This document shows, piece by piece, positions 41,586-53,881 of a stretch of 64,000 nucleotides of DNA. Position 1 is the first letter of the stretch, and each line of letters opens with the position of its first letter. The stretch covers positions 25,312,868 through 25,376,867 of the forward strand of contig NC_091307.1 of assembly GCF_038502225.1 (NCBI RefSeq), written 5' to 3'. The notes under the pieces are model-generated. The model was not told the DNA's origin. It searched no databases and worked only from the letters and a program-made list of their open reading frames with translations. This DNA comes from Cherax quadricarinatus. Lineage: Eukaryota > Arthropoda > Malacostraca > Decapoda > Parastacidae. The position numbers and the translations under genes were made by a program.

Positions 41586-42663
41586 CCCTTTCAGGGTCGA
41601 GAGGCCCTCCCCTAAACTTGTTCTCAGGGTTGAAAATTTTTCAGGGAAAAAAAAAAAAATTATTTTATTCTTATGAAAAGATAGAGAATCTTTTCCCGAT
41701 CATAATGACACCAAAAGTATGAAATTTGATGGAAAACTTTCGGAATTATGCTCTCACAAAGTTAGCGGTCTCGACAATGTTTACACATAGGTGATTTTGC
41801 CCAATTTGAGCCCTATTTTCGGCCAATTCCAGTGTACTAGTCAACAAAAATCATAACTATTTTGCTAGAACTCCATTTTTTCTATCAAATGAGTACAAGA
41901 AACCACCCATTTACCGATTTCAACTATCCAACAAAGTGGTCAGAAATTAGCAATTTTGCCAATTTCATACAAATTTCAAAAGATGCCAATTACCAAATAG
42001 GGTTCAGAATAAACAAGACAGACACTCCTGGCACTAAAATAACATTTCCTCTGTTCATTAGTCACGTCCCCATGCCCCTCTTACATTTCTTTTGCTTTCC
42101 ACTTTGAATTTTTATTCTCACAAAAAAACAGAAGATTTACTGTTATGCAGACTACTGCATTAGTGTAGAAATAGTATAAATAATATCAGCGCACTTCTGA
42201 AAGAATATTAGACTCACCACTTGACGTGTATTGGACGCATGGCATGATTTGTTAGCTTCTGAACTTTGGCAAAAATCGAACATTTCTGCTACTTTGAGCT
42301 CAATTTCAAGGTACTTTTCATTGTGAAACCAATCAAAATCATCTCAATTTCTATAATATGTCTTACATTCTATAAAATGAGACCAGGAAAACTAGAATAC
42401 AACTATAAATACCATACAAAAATACAGTGCAAAGTCGCTGTTTTAAACCAAAAAACACGGTCAAAGTTTTTTTTTTTCTCATTACGCACTGTGCTGCAGG
42501 ATTTTTTAAATACTGTGCACACTGACCACATAGACCCATTCTTTCATATGTAGGCCTACCAGCTTTCTCTTGCTAGATTTGAAGGCGCTAAAATTTAGGC
42601 GTACTAGTACGTCAATAACTCTGGTGTGTAAGCCGTACTAGTACGTCGGGAACCCTGAAAGGG
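41586..42663 (+). mobile_element. TTAA element, copy C
   Basis: 1078 bp between TTAA (41582-41585) and TTAA (42664-42667). Both ends are CCCTTTCAGGGT (right end read in reverse complement), a perfect 12-bp TIR. Two CGTACTAGTACG-type boxes lie near the right end. It shares the interior frame LELHFFYQMSTRNHPF with copies A, B and D. Same orientation as copy A. Confidence 0.85.
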
Positions 42664-42667
42664 TTAA

Positions 42668-43420
42668 TAATAATTCCAGGTACCATGTCAGCAGATTCTG
42701 TCAAGTTTCTTTTCTTGGTTCCTCTTCTGGCATTCACTGACTTGGACACTAACATTCACACAGCTACTGGAAAAAAATATACACACCTGACATCAACAAC
42801 TTCTCCAGCAAGGGTATGCTCACACGAGTGATGATGACACACTTGTAGTTTTCTTGGAACATTCCATACCTAAATTACCTGTATACCAAACCTCTGGAAC
42901 ATGCTAATATTACAGGGCATTAAAGGTGCATGGGAATATAGGCACACACACCATTTCAGAAACCGGATAGCATTTCAACATACTTATTCAGTGTACCTAC
43001 TGCAGTACTCCACAGACCCATGATTCATCATGCTTCAACAATTTCACTCCCCTCAGCTCTTCCTCTCCTACCATTATATATGTGCGTGCAATCTGTATCC
43101 TCTGTATAACTCGATAAAGATCTTAATATATTGAAAAGTTTTGCAAAAACATCTTTTCTTTGTTATTGTCAGCAGCATCATTATAACACCCTCATCACAT
43201 TATTACGGCTCTGCCTTTTTTCAGTGTTTCTTCTAGAAATTCATTCATAAAATAATCAACACTTATATGTAATATAACAAATTATTTTCATATTAACTTG
43301 TACAAAAATATTACATAAAATGAATCTACTATCAGCCATCAAAAGGCAATTTGTACATAGAATCTATATGGAAAAATACAAAAAATATACCTGTATTCTG
43401 AGTGTCAGACTTAACAAAGT
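42668..43420. other. Non-coding DNA, part probably 3' UTR of zinc-finger gene 3
   Basis: No coding similarity. The sequence next to 43421 lies downstream of the stop of a minus-strand gene. Confidence 0.4.
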
Positions 43421-45007
43421 TCAGGAATACCAGGCAGTTGAGCCATTTTTAACTACATACTCTTTTTGATGAGCCTCAGAGGTGAGAAGAGTAGCAAGGA
43501 TTGGTGGGAATACTCCGATGATCTGATGAGCATCTGCTAGAGGTGAACTTGCTACTTCTGAATTGCAGTTTGTACTCTTGGGTAACTCTGTATCTGCTAT
43601 TTCCTTGAAGTTAGCATCTGTTGTCTGTTGTTGGATTTCTGTGACTTTCTGATGGATATGTAAAAACTGTGAATAAGATTCTGAAGGATTATAGTGGTTT
43701 TTTTCATTTTTGAGGCTTTCACTGCTATCAACCAAGAAACTCTCTTTTTCATGACAAGGTGATGGAATGTTCTCTTCATCACTGAAATTAAAATGGGGAG
43801 CAATGGATGCAAACTTGGACTGATGAAGACTGTTCACTTTGCCACTTTCTTCTGAATCATAAATTTCTTCTTTTATTAGTAAATCATCTACTTCACAAGG
43901 AGCCTCTTTTATGATGTACTTAGCCTCTGGTAATTTGTCATTACAGTAATCATTTTTATACTTTTGGGTATGTTGAAATATCTTTGCTTTACCTCTCTTC
44001 AGTGATCTCCCTGGTCGTTTTGCAGACTTTCGTGATCTGCTCATATTCTTACTGTTTGTAGTCTTCCGACCTGGGTTTAGCGCATCAGCTTGATGAACTC
44101 TTTTCTTGTATCCATTATTACCACAATAATTTTGCTTATGTTTAGAAAGATATGAGGAAGTCTTGAAGGATTTTTCACATTTTTCACATGTATAAGGCTT
44201 TTCTCCTGTGTGAACACGTTCATGTGTTTGCAACCCTGACCTGGATATAAAAGTTTTCCCACACTCTACACACTTAAAATTGCGTTCACCAGTATGAATT
44301 TTCTTATGAGTAGCTAAGCATGAACTCTGAGCAAATGTGGCACCACAAACATCACACACAAAAGGTCTTTCTCCCGTGTGAGTCCTCATGTGATTTTTCA
44401 TGATTTGATTAGTGGCAAAAGAACGATTACACCGAGGGCAATTAAATGGCTTTTCACCCGTATGCGTTCGCATATGCCCTGGTAAATGTGATGACCGAGA
44501 AAATGTCTGTCCACAAATTCCACACATATATGGTCGTTCACCAGTATGAACACGCTTATGACTACGCAAATTTGAACGCTGAGTGAAAGAAGAGCCACAT
44601 TCCTCACATACATATGGTCTTTCACCAGTATGTATTCTCATGTGATTTCTAAGATTTGCCCCACAGGCAAATGTAGCACCGCATGTATGACAAATTACCT
44701 TCTCTACTAAAGCTGGACGCATATGGTGATCAGTATGGAATCCGAGGTGCAATGAAGGTTCGGTCTGGATAGTGTGGGTTTCTTCGACAATGGAGCTATG
44801 AAGACTATGATGATCCTGTGTATAGTGCATACCCCCGCCTGATAATTGTGGCAGTGTGTATTGCACATGTCCCTGGTGGGTAAACCGTCTCCCAACATCC
44901 GTCCCACCCAATTCAAGAGGAGGAAATTGGGAGCCTGCCAGCAATTCCCCAAAACCATTATAACTGGTATACCAGTTGACCCCTGATGAAGGAGCCAAAT
45001 GGTCCAT
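43421..45007 (-). CDS. C2H2 zinc-finger protein (paralogue 3)
   Basis: 528 residues from the ATG at 45007 (A at -3, G at +4); an in-frame TGA lies upstream in the same exon, so translation starts here. Residues 106-267 hold six C2H2 fingers with TGE(K/R)P linkers; residues 274-295 are a C2HC finger followed by CGNNGYKKR. After it comes a basic stretch ([17 protein letters not shown]) that could be an NLS, then an acidic, Ser-rich tail without known domains. Finger 3 ([17 protein letters not shown]) is nearly identical to that of paralogue 2. A probable DNA-binding regulator of unknown target. Confidence 0.9.
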   Translation of the reverse strand: MDHLAPSSGVNWYTSYNGFGELLAGSQFPPLELGGTDVGRRFTHQGHVQYTLPQLSGGGMHYTQDHHSLHSSIVEETHTIQTEPSLHLGFHTDHHMRPALVEKVICHTCGATFACGANLRNHMRIHTGERPYVCEECGSSFTQRSNLRSHKRVHTGERPYMCGICGQTFSRSSHLPGHMRTHTGEKPFNCPRCNRSFATNQIMKNHMRTHTGERPFVCDVCGATFAQSSCLATHKKIHTGERNFKCVECGKTFISRSGLQTHERVHTGEKPYTCEKCEKSFKTSSYLSKHKQNYCGNNGYKKRVHQADALNPGRKTTNSKNMSRSRKSAKRPGRSLKRGKAKIFQHTQKYKNDYCNDKLPEAKYIIKEAPCEVDDLLIKEEIYDSEESGKVNSLHQSKFASIAPHFNFSDEENIPSPCHEKESFLVDSSESLKNEKNHYNPSESYSQFLHIHQKVTEIQQQTTDANFKEIADTELPKSTNCNSEVASSPLADAHQIIGVFPPILATLLTSEAHQKEYVVKNGSTAWYS

Positions 45008-45081
45008 GATGATGTGCCACAACACAACCTGCCCTCACTTCATTATCCACCTCACCGCGCCATGACTCTCAGGTTACGTGG

Positions 45082-45087
45082 CACCTG
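45082..45087 (-). other. Candidate 3' splice site upstream of zinc-finger gene 3
   Basis: The minus strand reads ATATAATTACAG|GTGCCACG with the exon starting at 45084. The exon has a minimal uORF (ATG GCG CGG TGA) before the CDS start. Confidence 0.45.
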
Positions 45088-45702
45088 TAATTATATACTG
45101 AGAATTAGCATGCATACTAGATATGCACTCACAAAAAACTAATTTTGATAGAATTTGAGTTATACGTAATTATTTTCAGTCATTTTAGTCGTGTTCACGA
45201 GTTACCATTAAGTAGTGCTTACAATTTCAAAGTAACATATGTATGTAGAAGTTTGAAAATACTTTTCAAATATTATTGTTTCCTTTCTTTCAAAATGTCA
45301 AATAATACAATTTCATATAATGGTGCCATGTAAGCTGAAGTCAACTATGTATTTTGTTGCACATACATAGATCAATTAGCATTATAAATACACTTCTTAA
45401 CTGTTGATAACATGCCATTCAAGAACATGTACTAGTTTTAGAGAGACTTCAGACTCGATTAATTTTTTTTAAAAATTTAATTTTATAAGATTTACGATGA
45501 CAAATCTTTCAAAACTATTTTGTAAAAATAACAAATCTGCACATCCCTCTGCCTTTTAATTTTTTTAAATAAATAAAAAATACAACTGAACAATAAAATA
45601 ATTTGTGCAAAAATTAGTCATTCCAAAAAAATATTACATGTTCCCAAAACACATTTTATCACACTCTTGCTATTTTCCCATATGTCTTTCTATATGTTAT
45701 CT
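45088..45702. other. Intergenic or intronic DNA, nothing recognised
   Basis: Very AT-rich; no coding similarity or repeat ends seen. Confidence 0.4.
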
Positions 45703-47005
45703 CAATCAATCAATCAATCAATCCTTTATTTGGACATGATAAATAGTTGTACAAGGAATTATAGTAGTTGGGTGTACATGCCAAAAGCCCCTTGTATGCA
45801 GAGCATTATGGGCAGGCTTAAGATTAACTTAAAATTAACTAAGCAATGAAAGGTTCAGTGGTAAAAATTACTGTAAACAATTTACAATATGAGGTACAAC
45901 CGAGTGTTTGAAACAATGAAATTTGAACATTTTGATTTTGAAGCATTGCCGTTGTACAAATTTGTTGCATTACAATGTATACATAACAAGATGATCACTT
46001 TACTATAAGTTGTCTTGAAGTTTTAAGATTTAAGTAATTGGGAGATTTATTGGTAAAGTTAAATACTGAGTGTTGATTATTTAGTCCTGGGCAAGTAAGT
46101 GGTTCTTTAGAAGAGTCTTAAATTGATTTTCAGGCCTGGTTACTTTAGTATGTTCTGGTAATGAATTCCAAATTTTGGGGCCCTTTATGCGCATAGAGTT
46201 TTTACACGGTGTGATATGGACACGAGGTACATCAAAAAGAGATCTGTGTCTTGTGTTATGGTCATGTGTCCTGTTAAAGTTGATGAGAAGTTTGAGTGGA
46301 GGGTTGATGTTTGCGTGTACTGTTCTAAATATGTAGTAGGCACATGAATAAGTGTGGATGTTCTTTATGGTGAGGAGATTTAAACTTTTGAATATAGGTG
46401 GAGTATGCTGTAGGGAGTGGGAATTTATCATCATTCTGATTGCAGCCTTTTGCTGGATTATTAGTGGCCTTAGGTGATTTGATGTTGTTGATCCCCATGC
46501 ACAAATTCCATATGTGAGATAAGGGTACATGAGTGAATGATACAGTGCAAGGAGAGCTGATTGTGGAACACAGTACCGTATCTTTGATAGTACGTGTACT
46601 GTCTTAGAGATTTTCTTGGAAATTTGTTGTATGTGTGTGTGGAATTTGAGGCTACTGTCAAGGTGGATTCTTAGGAATTTTCCCTTTGTGAGTCTTGTGA
46701 TGGGTGATCCATTTAGTGTTAAGTGGAACATTTGCAGCTCTGGTTCCAAACTGAATGAAATAGGTTTTGATAGTATTTAGGGTAAGTTTATTAGTCATTA
46801 TCCAGGTAGATATTTTCTGCAATTCAGCACTGACAGTGTTGGCGAGTATGACTGGGTTTCGGTGGGAGAAGACGTATGTAGTGTCATCTGCAAATAATAT
46901 GGGTTTGAGTAGCTGTGATGCATTTGGTGGGTCATGGATGTAGATGAGAAAGAGGAGTGGTCCAAGGACACTTCCCTGTGGGACTGCTACTGTGCTTGGT
47001 TGTGT
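45703..47005 (-). mobile_element. 5'-truncated non-LTR element with ATTG-repeat tail
   Basis: Minus-strand reading gives STVAVPQGSVLGPLLFLIY (RT motif B), LFADDTTYV (motif C), then SLMYPYLTYGICAWGS and a C-terminal GPKIWNSLPEH block. One frameshift lies near 46660-46750. The 3' end has AATAAAGG followed by about five ATTG units (45703-45722). No RNase H is seen. Upstream RT motifs and endonuclease are absent through truncation. It differs from the other LINEs in the window in sequence and tail; clade undecided (CR1/Jockey-like). Confidence 0.8.
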
Positions 47006-47166
47006 GGAAGATAGCATAAAGATTATTGGCAAACATCAGTGTAATCTGAGCCTCTACTAATACTACCTACAAGGCTGAACATTGTCATTCCTTTAATTTT
47101 CTTCTGTTATTAATGTATGATTTGCTTTAACTCTGCTCTTTTTAACAGCTATTATATTATAAATTA

Positions 47167-48165
47167 CAGTGGAACCTCAAAAATCGAACGTATCACATAT
47201 CGAATGCTTCGAAAATAAGACCATTTTTTCGGACAAACTGTGTCCCTATTATTGAACGCGCCCCTATTTTCGGACCGCCGGGTATGGGACCTGTCTGCTG
47301 GCCTCCTCTGTCCGCGTCCCTGCGCAGGCGCCGTGAGCAGTCTAGCTTTGTTTATGCTTGAGTGAACACTAACCTGCGATCTCAATCACACATTTTACGA
47401 TTATTTAATTGTGTTTAGTGCTTGTGGGGCTGTGAAATAAGCTGCCATGGGCCCAAAGAAACTTGCTAGTGGTACCCCTGTGGTAAAGAAAGTGAGAAAC
47501 ACCATAGATGTGAAGAAGGAAATAATACAGAAGTATGAGATTGGAGTGAGACTTGTTGAGCTTGCCAGGATGTACAGAGGACTGTGGACAGTTATTTTGT
47601 GAGACAGAAACAGATGACTGTGGAGTTATTTTGTGAGACAGAAACAGACAACTGTGGAGTTATTTTGTGAGACAAACAGACGATTGTGGACAGTTATTTT
47701 GTGAGACAGAAATAGAGGACTGTAGACAGTTATTTTGTGAGACTGGAGTCCAATGACTCTCAAGCTGGTCCTAGTGGCATTAAAATACAGAGAAGGGAAG
47801 CAACCCCAGAGAGCTTTGATACCGGAAGTCCTCATGGAGGGGGATTCTCCTTCCAAACAATAACCCCAACTCCCTCTTTCCTCCTCCCTATCTTCCAGAT
47901 GCCATCACCAATCTTCAATAAAGGTAAGTAAAAATGTTATTTTATATTACTTTACATAATTAAAGACTATAGCATTTGTTGTATGTAAAACTGTAATTAA
48001 TCTCTATAAAATGTATTTTTTTTTTTTTTAATATTTTTGGGTTTCTGGAATGGATTAATTGTATTTTCATTATTTCTGATGGGAAATATTGCTTCAAATT
48101 TCAGACTTTTCGAATTTAGAACTAGCTCCTGGAACGGATTAAGTTCGAAATTTGATGTTTCACTG
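47167..48165 (+). mobile_element. Pogo/Tigger-like deletion derivative
   Basis: Ends are CAGTGGAACCTCAAAAATCG and, reverse-complemented, CAGTGAAACATCAAATTTCG, flanked by TA. It retains the start of the transposase (MGPKKLASGTPVVKK, then VKKEIIQKYEIGVRLVELAR, the CENP-B-type N-terminal helix-turn-helix). It jumps directly into a repeated C-terminal segment and the tail (SDSQAGPSG-like, DSPSKQ). The second DNA-binding half and the DDE core are deleted. Confidence 0.85.
47578..47745 (+). repeat. Minisatellite inside the Tigger-like element, ~38-bp units
   Basis: Four imperfect copies of GACTGTGGACAGTTATTTTG plus TGAGACAGAAACAGA, derived from the C-terminal YFVRQ-coding part of the transposase. 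Copies two and three lack ACA in GTGGACAG. Confidence 0.8.
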
Positions 48166-48276
48166 TATTTATTTACACCTCTATTTAGAAAAGATGAGGA
48201 AAAAAATCAAGATGAAGACTGATACATTTACAAAAGATTGTATATTATCCATTAACCATCTTTACATTAACCCCTT

Positions 48277-48400
48277 TCTTCAAGGGTCCCTTGATGCCAA
48301 TGAACAGCTGGTGATCCAGAGAATTGGAGCTCCCCTACCCTTCCTTGAATCAAACCTAATTAACACTTATTTCCCAAGAGTTATATGACCCTTATAAGTT
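48277..48400 (+). mobile_element. Diverged composite SINE
   Basis: Reads TTCAAGGGTCCCTTGATGCC, then TCAAACCTAATTAAC, then a degraded tail hairpin (AGTTATATGACCC...AGTTTAAAACTTTCC). Order and blocks follow the element at 2711-2855. No TSD found. Confidence 0.55.
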
Positions 48401-49784
48401 TAAAACTTTCCAAGAATAATTTGCATTAAATTTATTTTAACTTCATTAATAAATAGTAATATGTTTGAATACACCTTAAAAAACATTTGTTGTTGTTCAT
48501 GCTTCCTCAGGCTGGTGTAAAAACATTATCCATGCCGGAGAAATTGTCAGATTTATCCTTAATAATCTTACCATTTAAATTCTTGCCCCCTTCCAAAATT
48601 TTACTCCAAGCATTTACTCTAAAGTACATTTATTCACCTCACTGAAATACTACTACACATATTTTTTGGTGCTTTCTTCAATACAAGTTGTAAGTTAGCT
48701 ATCAAGTGTGTATTCAAATATTGTGGTAACATCACTATCACATATATATCATTTATATACTTATGTTTTCATATTTTCATATTACAATATAACCATACTG
48801 TATTGTTCTTATTGTACTGTAAGGTTCGAACTTAACGATTAATAAAGCTGTCTTTTTTTTTTTTAGCACAAGCAGCACTGTATGGCCCACACAAGTTTAG
48901 TGCTTCTTTTTCAGTATACTGTAGTGAAGTGCAAAAGTTATCGAATGCCAATTTCCCCAAGTCTCATGTTGCAATTCTTTTACTAAAACTATAATGTCAA
49001 AAAACAAAAAGAGAAACTGTGAATTTAAGTCTATACAGACAGGGAAGAGAAGCCAGTGTGACTGGCAGGTGCAAGTTGAAAATGTGTTAGTTATGTGTAG
49101 GACTTGCTGTTAAGCTTCAAATTCATGTGACCCGTTCCCTCACATGAAAAGCCTTCAATTAATGGAAAAAAATAAACATACAAATAACAGCCCAAGGAGA
49201 TGACTGATGGATGCTCATCAAATTCTAATAAGCAGGCATATAATGGATGACAGCTCTGCTATCTTAGAGGAACACAGGCTCCAAGAAACTCAAGTTTTTT
49301 CCATGTGTAAAATTTCCTTCCTGCTCGCTTATAAAGTCTAAATGACAAAGTAGAAACCATATTAAAGATAATCTCAATACTGTGGCATTCAAAACATCAC
49401 TACAGATTGAAAAGTTAGTAAGTATTGGGAAAAGCACCAGCCATCTCATTAAGAGTGTCATTCCTGACCACCCCATATCAAAAATAAGTTAATGTTCTAA
49501 AGGCAGTACACAAAATATATTTTGATAGTAAATAACCTCTAAAGCCTTTGTAATCTGCTTTTATACTCAGCCTCAGTTCCCTCATTTGATTATGTTTTTA
49601 GGTATCAATAAATACTGTAGTAATCAAGAATATGGAGAATTTGAAATGAATGATCTGAGAGAGAAAAAATTGGTAAACTAGTCTGGAAGATATTAGTTTA
49701 TCCATGCCACTTGTAAACACATGGTGCCTAAACTCTGAGGTAATGTTCAAGAGTTACAATGTTGAAATTTCTCTTATGGACAAT
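48401..49784. other. Intergenic DNA, nothing recognised
   Basis: AT-rich, T-run near 48855. No coding similarity, TIR or tRNA fold seen. Confidence 0.4.
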
Positions 49785-52700
49785 TTTTTTTTTTTATCAC
49801 ACTGGCCGATTCCCACCAAGGCAGGGTGGCCCGAAAAAGAAAAACTTTCACCATCATTCACTCCATCACTGTCTTGCCAGAAGGGTGCTTTACACTACAG
49901 TTTTTAAACTGCAACATTAACACCCCTCCTTCAGAGTGCAGGCACTGTACTTCCCATCTCCAGGACTCAAGTCCGGCCTGCCGGTTTCCCTGAACCCCTT
50001 CATAAATGTTACTTTGCTCATACTCCAACAGCACGTCAAGTATTAAAAACCATTTGTCTCCATTCACTCCTATCAAACACACTCACGCATACCTGCTGGA
50101 AGTCCAAGCCCCTCGCACACGAAACCTCCTTTACCCCCTCTCTCCAACCTTTCCTAGGCCGACCCCTACCCCGCCTTCCTTCCACTACAGACTGATACAC
50201 TCTTGAAGTCATTCTGTTTCGCTCCATTCTCTCTACATGTCCGAACCACCTCAACAACCCTTCCTCAGCCCTCTGGACAACAGTTTTGGTAATCCCGCAC
50301 CTCCTCCTAACTTCCAAACTACGAATTCTCTGCATTATATTCACACCACACATTGCCCTCAGACATGACATCTCCACTGCCTCCAGCCTTCTCCTCGCTG
50401 CAACATTCATCACCCATGCTTCACACCCATATAAGAGCGTTGGTAAAACTATACTCTCATACATTCCCCTCTTTGCCTCCAAGGACAAAGTTCTTTGTCT
50501 CCACAGACTCCTAAGTACACCACTCACTCTTTTCCCCTCATCAATTCTATGATTCACCTCATCTTTCATAGACCCATCCGCTGACACGTCCACTCCCAAA
50601 TATCTGAATACATTCACCTCCTCCATACTCTCTCCCTCCAATCTGATATTCAATCTTTCATCACCTAATCTTTTTGTTATCCTCATAACCTTACTCTTTC
50701 CTGTATTCACCTTTAATTTTCTTCTTTTGCACACCCTACCAAATTCATCCACCAATCTCTGCAACTTCTCTTCAGAATCTCCCAAGAGCACAGTGTCATC
50801 AGCAAAGAGCAGCTGTGACAACTCACACTTTGTGTGTGATTCTTTATCTTTTAACTCCACGCCTCTTGCCAAGACCCTCGCATTTACTTCTCTTACAACC
50901 CCATCTATAAATATATTAAACAACCACGGTGACATCACACATCCTTGTCTAAGGCCTACTTTTACTGGGAAATAATTTCCCTCTTTCCTACATACTCTAA
51001 CTTGAGCCTCACTATCCTCGTAAAAACTCTTCACTGCTTTCAGTAACCTACCTCCTACACCATACACTTGCAACATCTGCCACATTGCCCCCCCCTATCC
51101 ACCCTGTCATACGCCTTTTCCAAATCCATAAATGCCACAAAGACCTCTTTAGCCTTATCTAAATACTGTTCACTTATATGTTTCACTGTAAACACCTGGT
51201 CCACACACCCCCTACCTTTCCTAAAGCCTCCTTGTTCATCTGCTATCCTATTCTCCGTCTTACTCTTAATTCTTTCAATAATAACTCTACCATACACTTT
51301 ACCAGGTATACTCAGCAGACTTATCCCCCTATAATTTTTGCACTCTCTTTTATCCCCTTTGCCTTTATACAAAGGAACTATGCATGCTCTCTGCCAATCC
51401 CTAGGTACCTTACCCTCTTCCATACATTTATTAAATAATTGCACCAACCACTCCAAAACTATATCCCCACCTGCTTTTAACATTTCTATCTTTATCCCAT
51501 CAATCCCGGCTGCCTTACCCCCTTTCATTTTACCTACTGCCTCACGAACTTCCCCCACACTCACAACTGGCTCTTCCTCACTCCTACTAGATGTTATTCC
51601 TCCTTGTCCTATACACGAAATCACAGCTTCCCTATCTTCATCAACATTTAACAATTCCTCAAAATATTCCCTCCATCTTCCCAATACCTCTAACTCTCCA
51701 TTTAATAACTCTCCTCTCCTATTTTTAACTGACAAATCCATTTGTTCTCTAGGCTTTCTTAACTTGTTAATCTCACTCCAAAACTTTTTCTTATTTTCAA
51801 CAAAATTTGTTGATAACATCTCACCCACTCTCTCATTTGCTCTCTTTTTACATTGCTTCACCACTCTCTTAACCTCTGTCTTTTTCTCCATATACTCTTC
51901 CCTCCTTGCATCAATTCTACTTTGTAAAAACTTCTCATATGCTAACTTTTTCTCCCTTACTACTCTCTTTACATCATCATTCCACCAATCTCTCCTCTTC
52001 CCTCCTGCACCCACTTTCCTGTAACCACAAACTTCTGCTGAACACTAACACTACATTTTTAAACCTACCCCATACCTCTTCGACCCCATTGCCTATGTTC
52101 TCATTAGCCCATCTATCCTCCAATAGCTGTTTATATCTTACCCTAACTGCCTCCTCTTTTAGTTTATAAACCTTCACCTCTCTCTTCCCTGATGCTTCTA
52201 TTCTCCTTGTATCCCATCTACCTTTTACTCTCAGTGTAGCTACAACTAGAAAGTGATCTGATATATCTGTGGCCCCTCTATAAACATGTACATCCTGAAG
52301 TCTACTCAACAGTCTTTTATCTACCAATACATAATCCAACAAACTACTGTCATTTTGCCCTACATCATATCTTTTATACTTATTTATCCTCTTTTTCTTA
52401 AAATATGTATTACCTATAACTAAACCCCTTTCTATACAAAGTTCAATCAAAGGGCTCCCATTATCATTTACACCTGGCACCCCAAACTTACCTACCACAC
52501 CCTCTCTAAAAGTTTCTCCTACTTTAGCATTCAGGTCCCCTACCACAATTACTCTCTCACTTGGTTCAAAGGCTCTTATACATTCACTTAACATCTCCCA
52601 AAATCTCTCTCTCTCCTCTGCATTCCTCTCTTCTCCAGGTGCATACACGCTTATTATGACCCACTTCTCGCATCCAACCTTTACTTTAATCCACATAATT

Positions 52701-53368
52701 CTTGAATTTACACATTCATATTCTCTTTTCTCCTTCCATAACTGATCATTCAACATTACTGCTACCCCTTCCTTTGCTCTAACTCTCTCAGATACTCCAG
52801 ATTTAATCCCATTTATTTCCCCCCACTGAAACTCCCCTACCCCCTTCAGCTTTGTTTTGCTTAGGGCCAGGACATCCAACTTCATTTCATTCATAACATC
52901 AGCAATCATCTGTTTCTTGTCATCTGCACTACATCCACACACATTTAAGAATCCCAGTTTTATAAAGTTTTTCTTCTTCTCTTTTTTAGTAAATGTCTAC
53001 AGGAGAAGGGGTTACTAGCCCATTGCTCCCGGCATTTTAGTCGCCTCATACGACACGCATGGCTTACGGAGGAAAAATTCTTTTCCACTTCCCCATGGAC
53101 AATAGAAGAAATAAAGAAGAACAAGAGCTATTTAGAAAAAGGAGAAAAACCTAGATGTATGTATATATATATATGCATGTGCGCATCTGTGAAGTGTGAC
53201 CAAAGTGTAAGTAGGAGTAGCAAGATATCCCTGTTATCTAGTGTGTTTATGAGACAGAAAAAGAAACCAGCAATCCTACCATCATGCAAAACAGTTACAG
53301 GTTTCTGTTTCACAGTCATCTGGCAGGACAGTAGTACTTCCCTGGGTGGTTGCTGTCTACCAACCTAC
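49785..53368 (-). mobile_element. Near full-length RTE-type LINE with two frameshifts
   Basis: The 5' UTR (53368 to ~52943) begins GTAGGTTGGTAGACAGC. The coding region is ~52942-50036, with a 3' UTR to 49785 ending in an A-run. Minus-strand frames: endonuclease (52942-51977), endonuclease-RT linker and early RT (52014-51055), and late RT (51085-50036). The first frameshift is near 52030-52050. The second is in a run of eight C (plus strand ~51088-51095) that is six in the copies at 12345 and 62344. It is therefore a recent but disabled copy. Confidence 0.9.
50036..52942 (-). pseudogene. RTE-type endonuclease/reverse transcriptase, frameshifted
   Basis: The endonuclease has LDVLALSKTKL (Q/E position replaced by K, where an active enzyme has E), WVIISVYAPG, VVGDLNAKVG, DNGSPLIELC, SLLDYVLVD and ISDHFLV. 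The RT has KNYRGISLLS, FRKGRGCVDQ, AFMDLEKAYDRVDRG, GLRQGCVMSP, LLFADDTVLL and GRGRPRKGWRE. The first codon of the longest frame is GTG, so the authentic start is unclear; the coding region begins near 52942. The two frameshifts (near 52040 and 51090) break it into three. Confidence 0.88.
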
Positions 53369-53831
53369 ATAAAATACAAAGTTCTTGAGTGTAGAAAGAA
53401 AGTGGAGTTAAGAAGTGCATGATTATGACTGTGAAATAGCAACTTGATCAGCAGGTTGCAGAACATACAAATGCCTCTGCAAACACTAGGTCATATTTAT
53501 TAGAAAACATTTTGGTCCTCAATCACTCGAACACGTATTCTAATATGTCCCAGTGTTTGCTCATGTGTCTTTTTAAACCACTGTGTTGGTATCAATTTAC
53601 AATGTTTATATTAAAAGATATAGTCTTTGCCATTTATATTCTATTATTATATGTCACATCAAGCAAGACGCAGCGAAATTCTACTAAGGTTGAGACTGAC
53701 CCATGGGACACTGAAAAGATATCTGTATCTATTGCAGCTCTAAGAAGAGCATTACAAAAAGGTTTGAATTTAAATTGATTGTCCAATAGACATAGTATGC
53801 ACAGTACTAAGAGTAGATGTTTTGTATATCA
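53369..53831. other. Intergenic DNA, nothing recognised
   Basis: No coding similarity seen; the short plus-strand frames lack known domains. Confidence 0.4.
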
Positions 53832-53881
53832 AATCATGAATAAGCCATGCAAGGACACTGACATGAATGAACATTACAGCC

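Noticed and set aside
51338..52024. Plus-strand ORF of 228 codons
   Set aside because: Antisense of the RTE coding region; Ser/Pro/Leu-rich composition follows from the complement of the LINE codons.
53160..53368. HDV-like ribozyme at the RTE 5' end
   Set aside because: Some RTE-related LINEs carry one, and there is a GGTTG/CAACC hairpin at the start. I could not build the double pseudoknot from the sequence, so no call is made.
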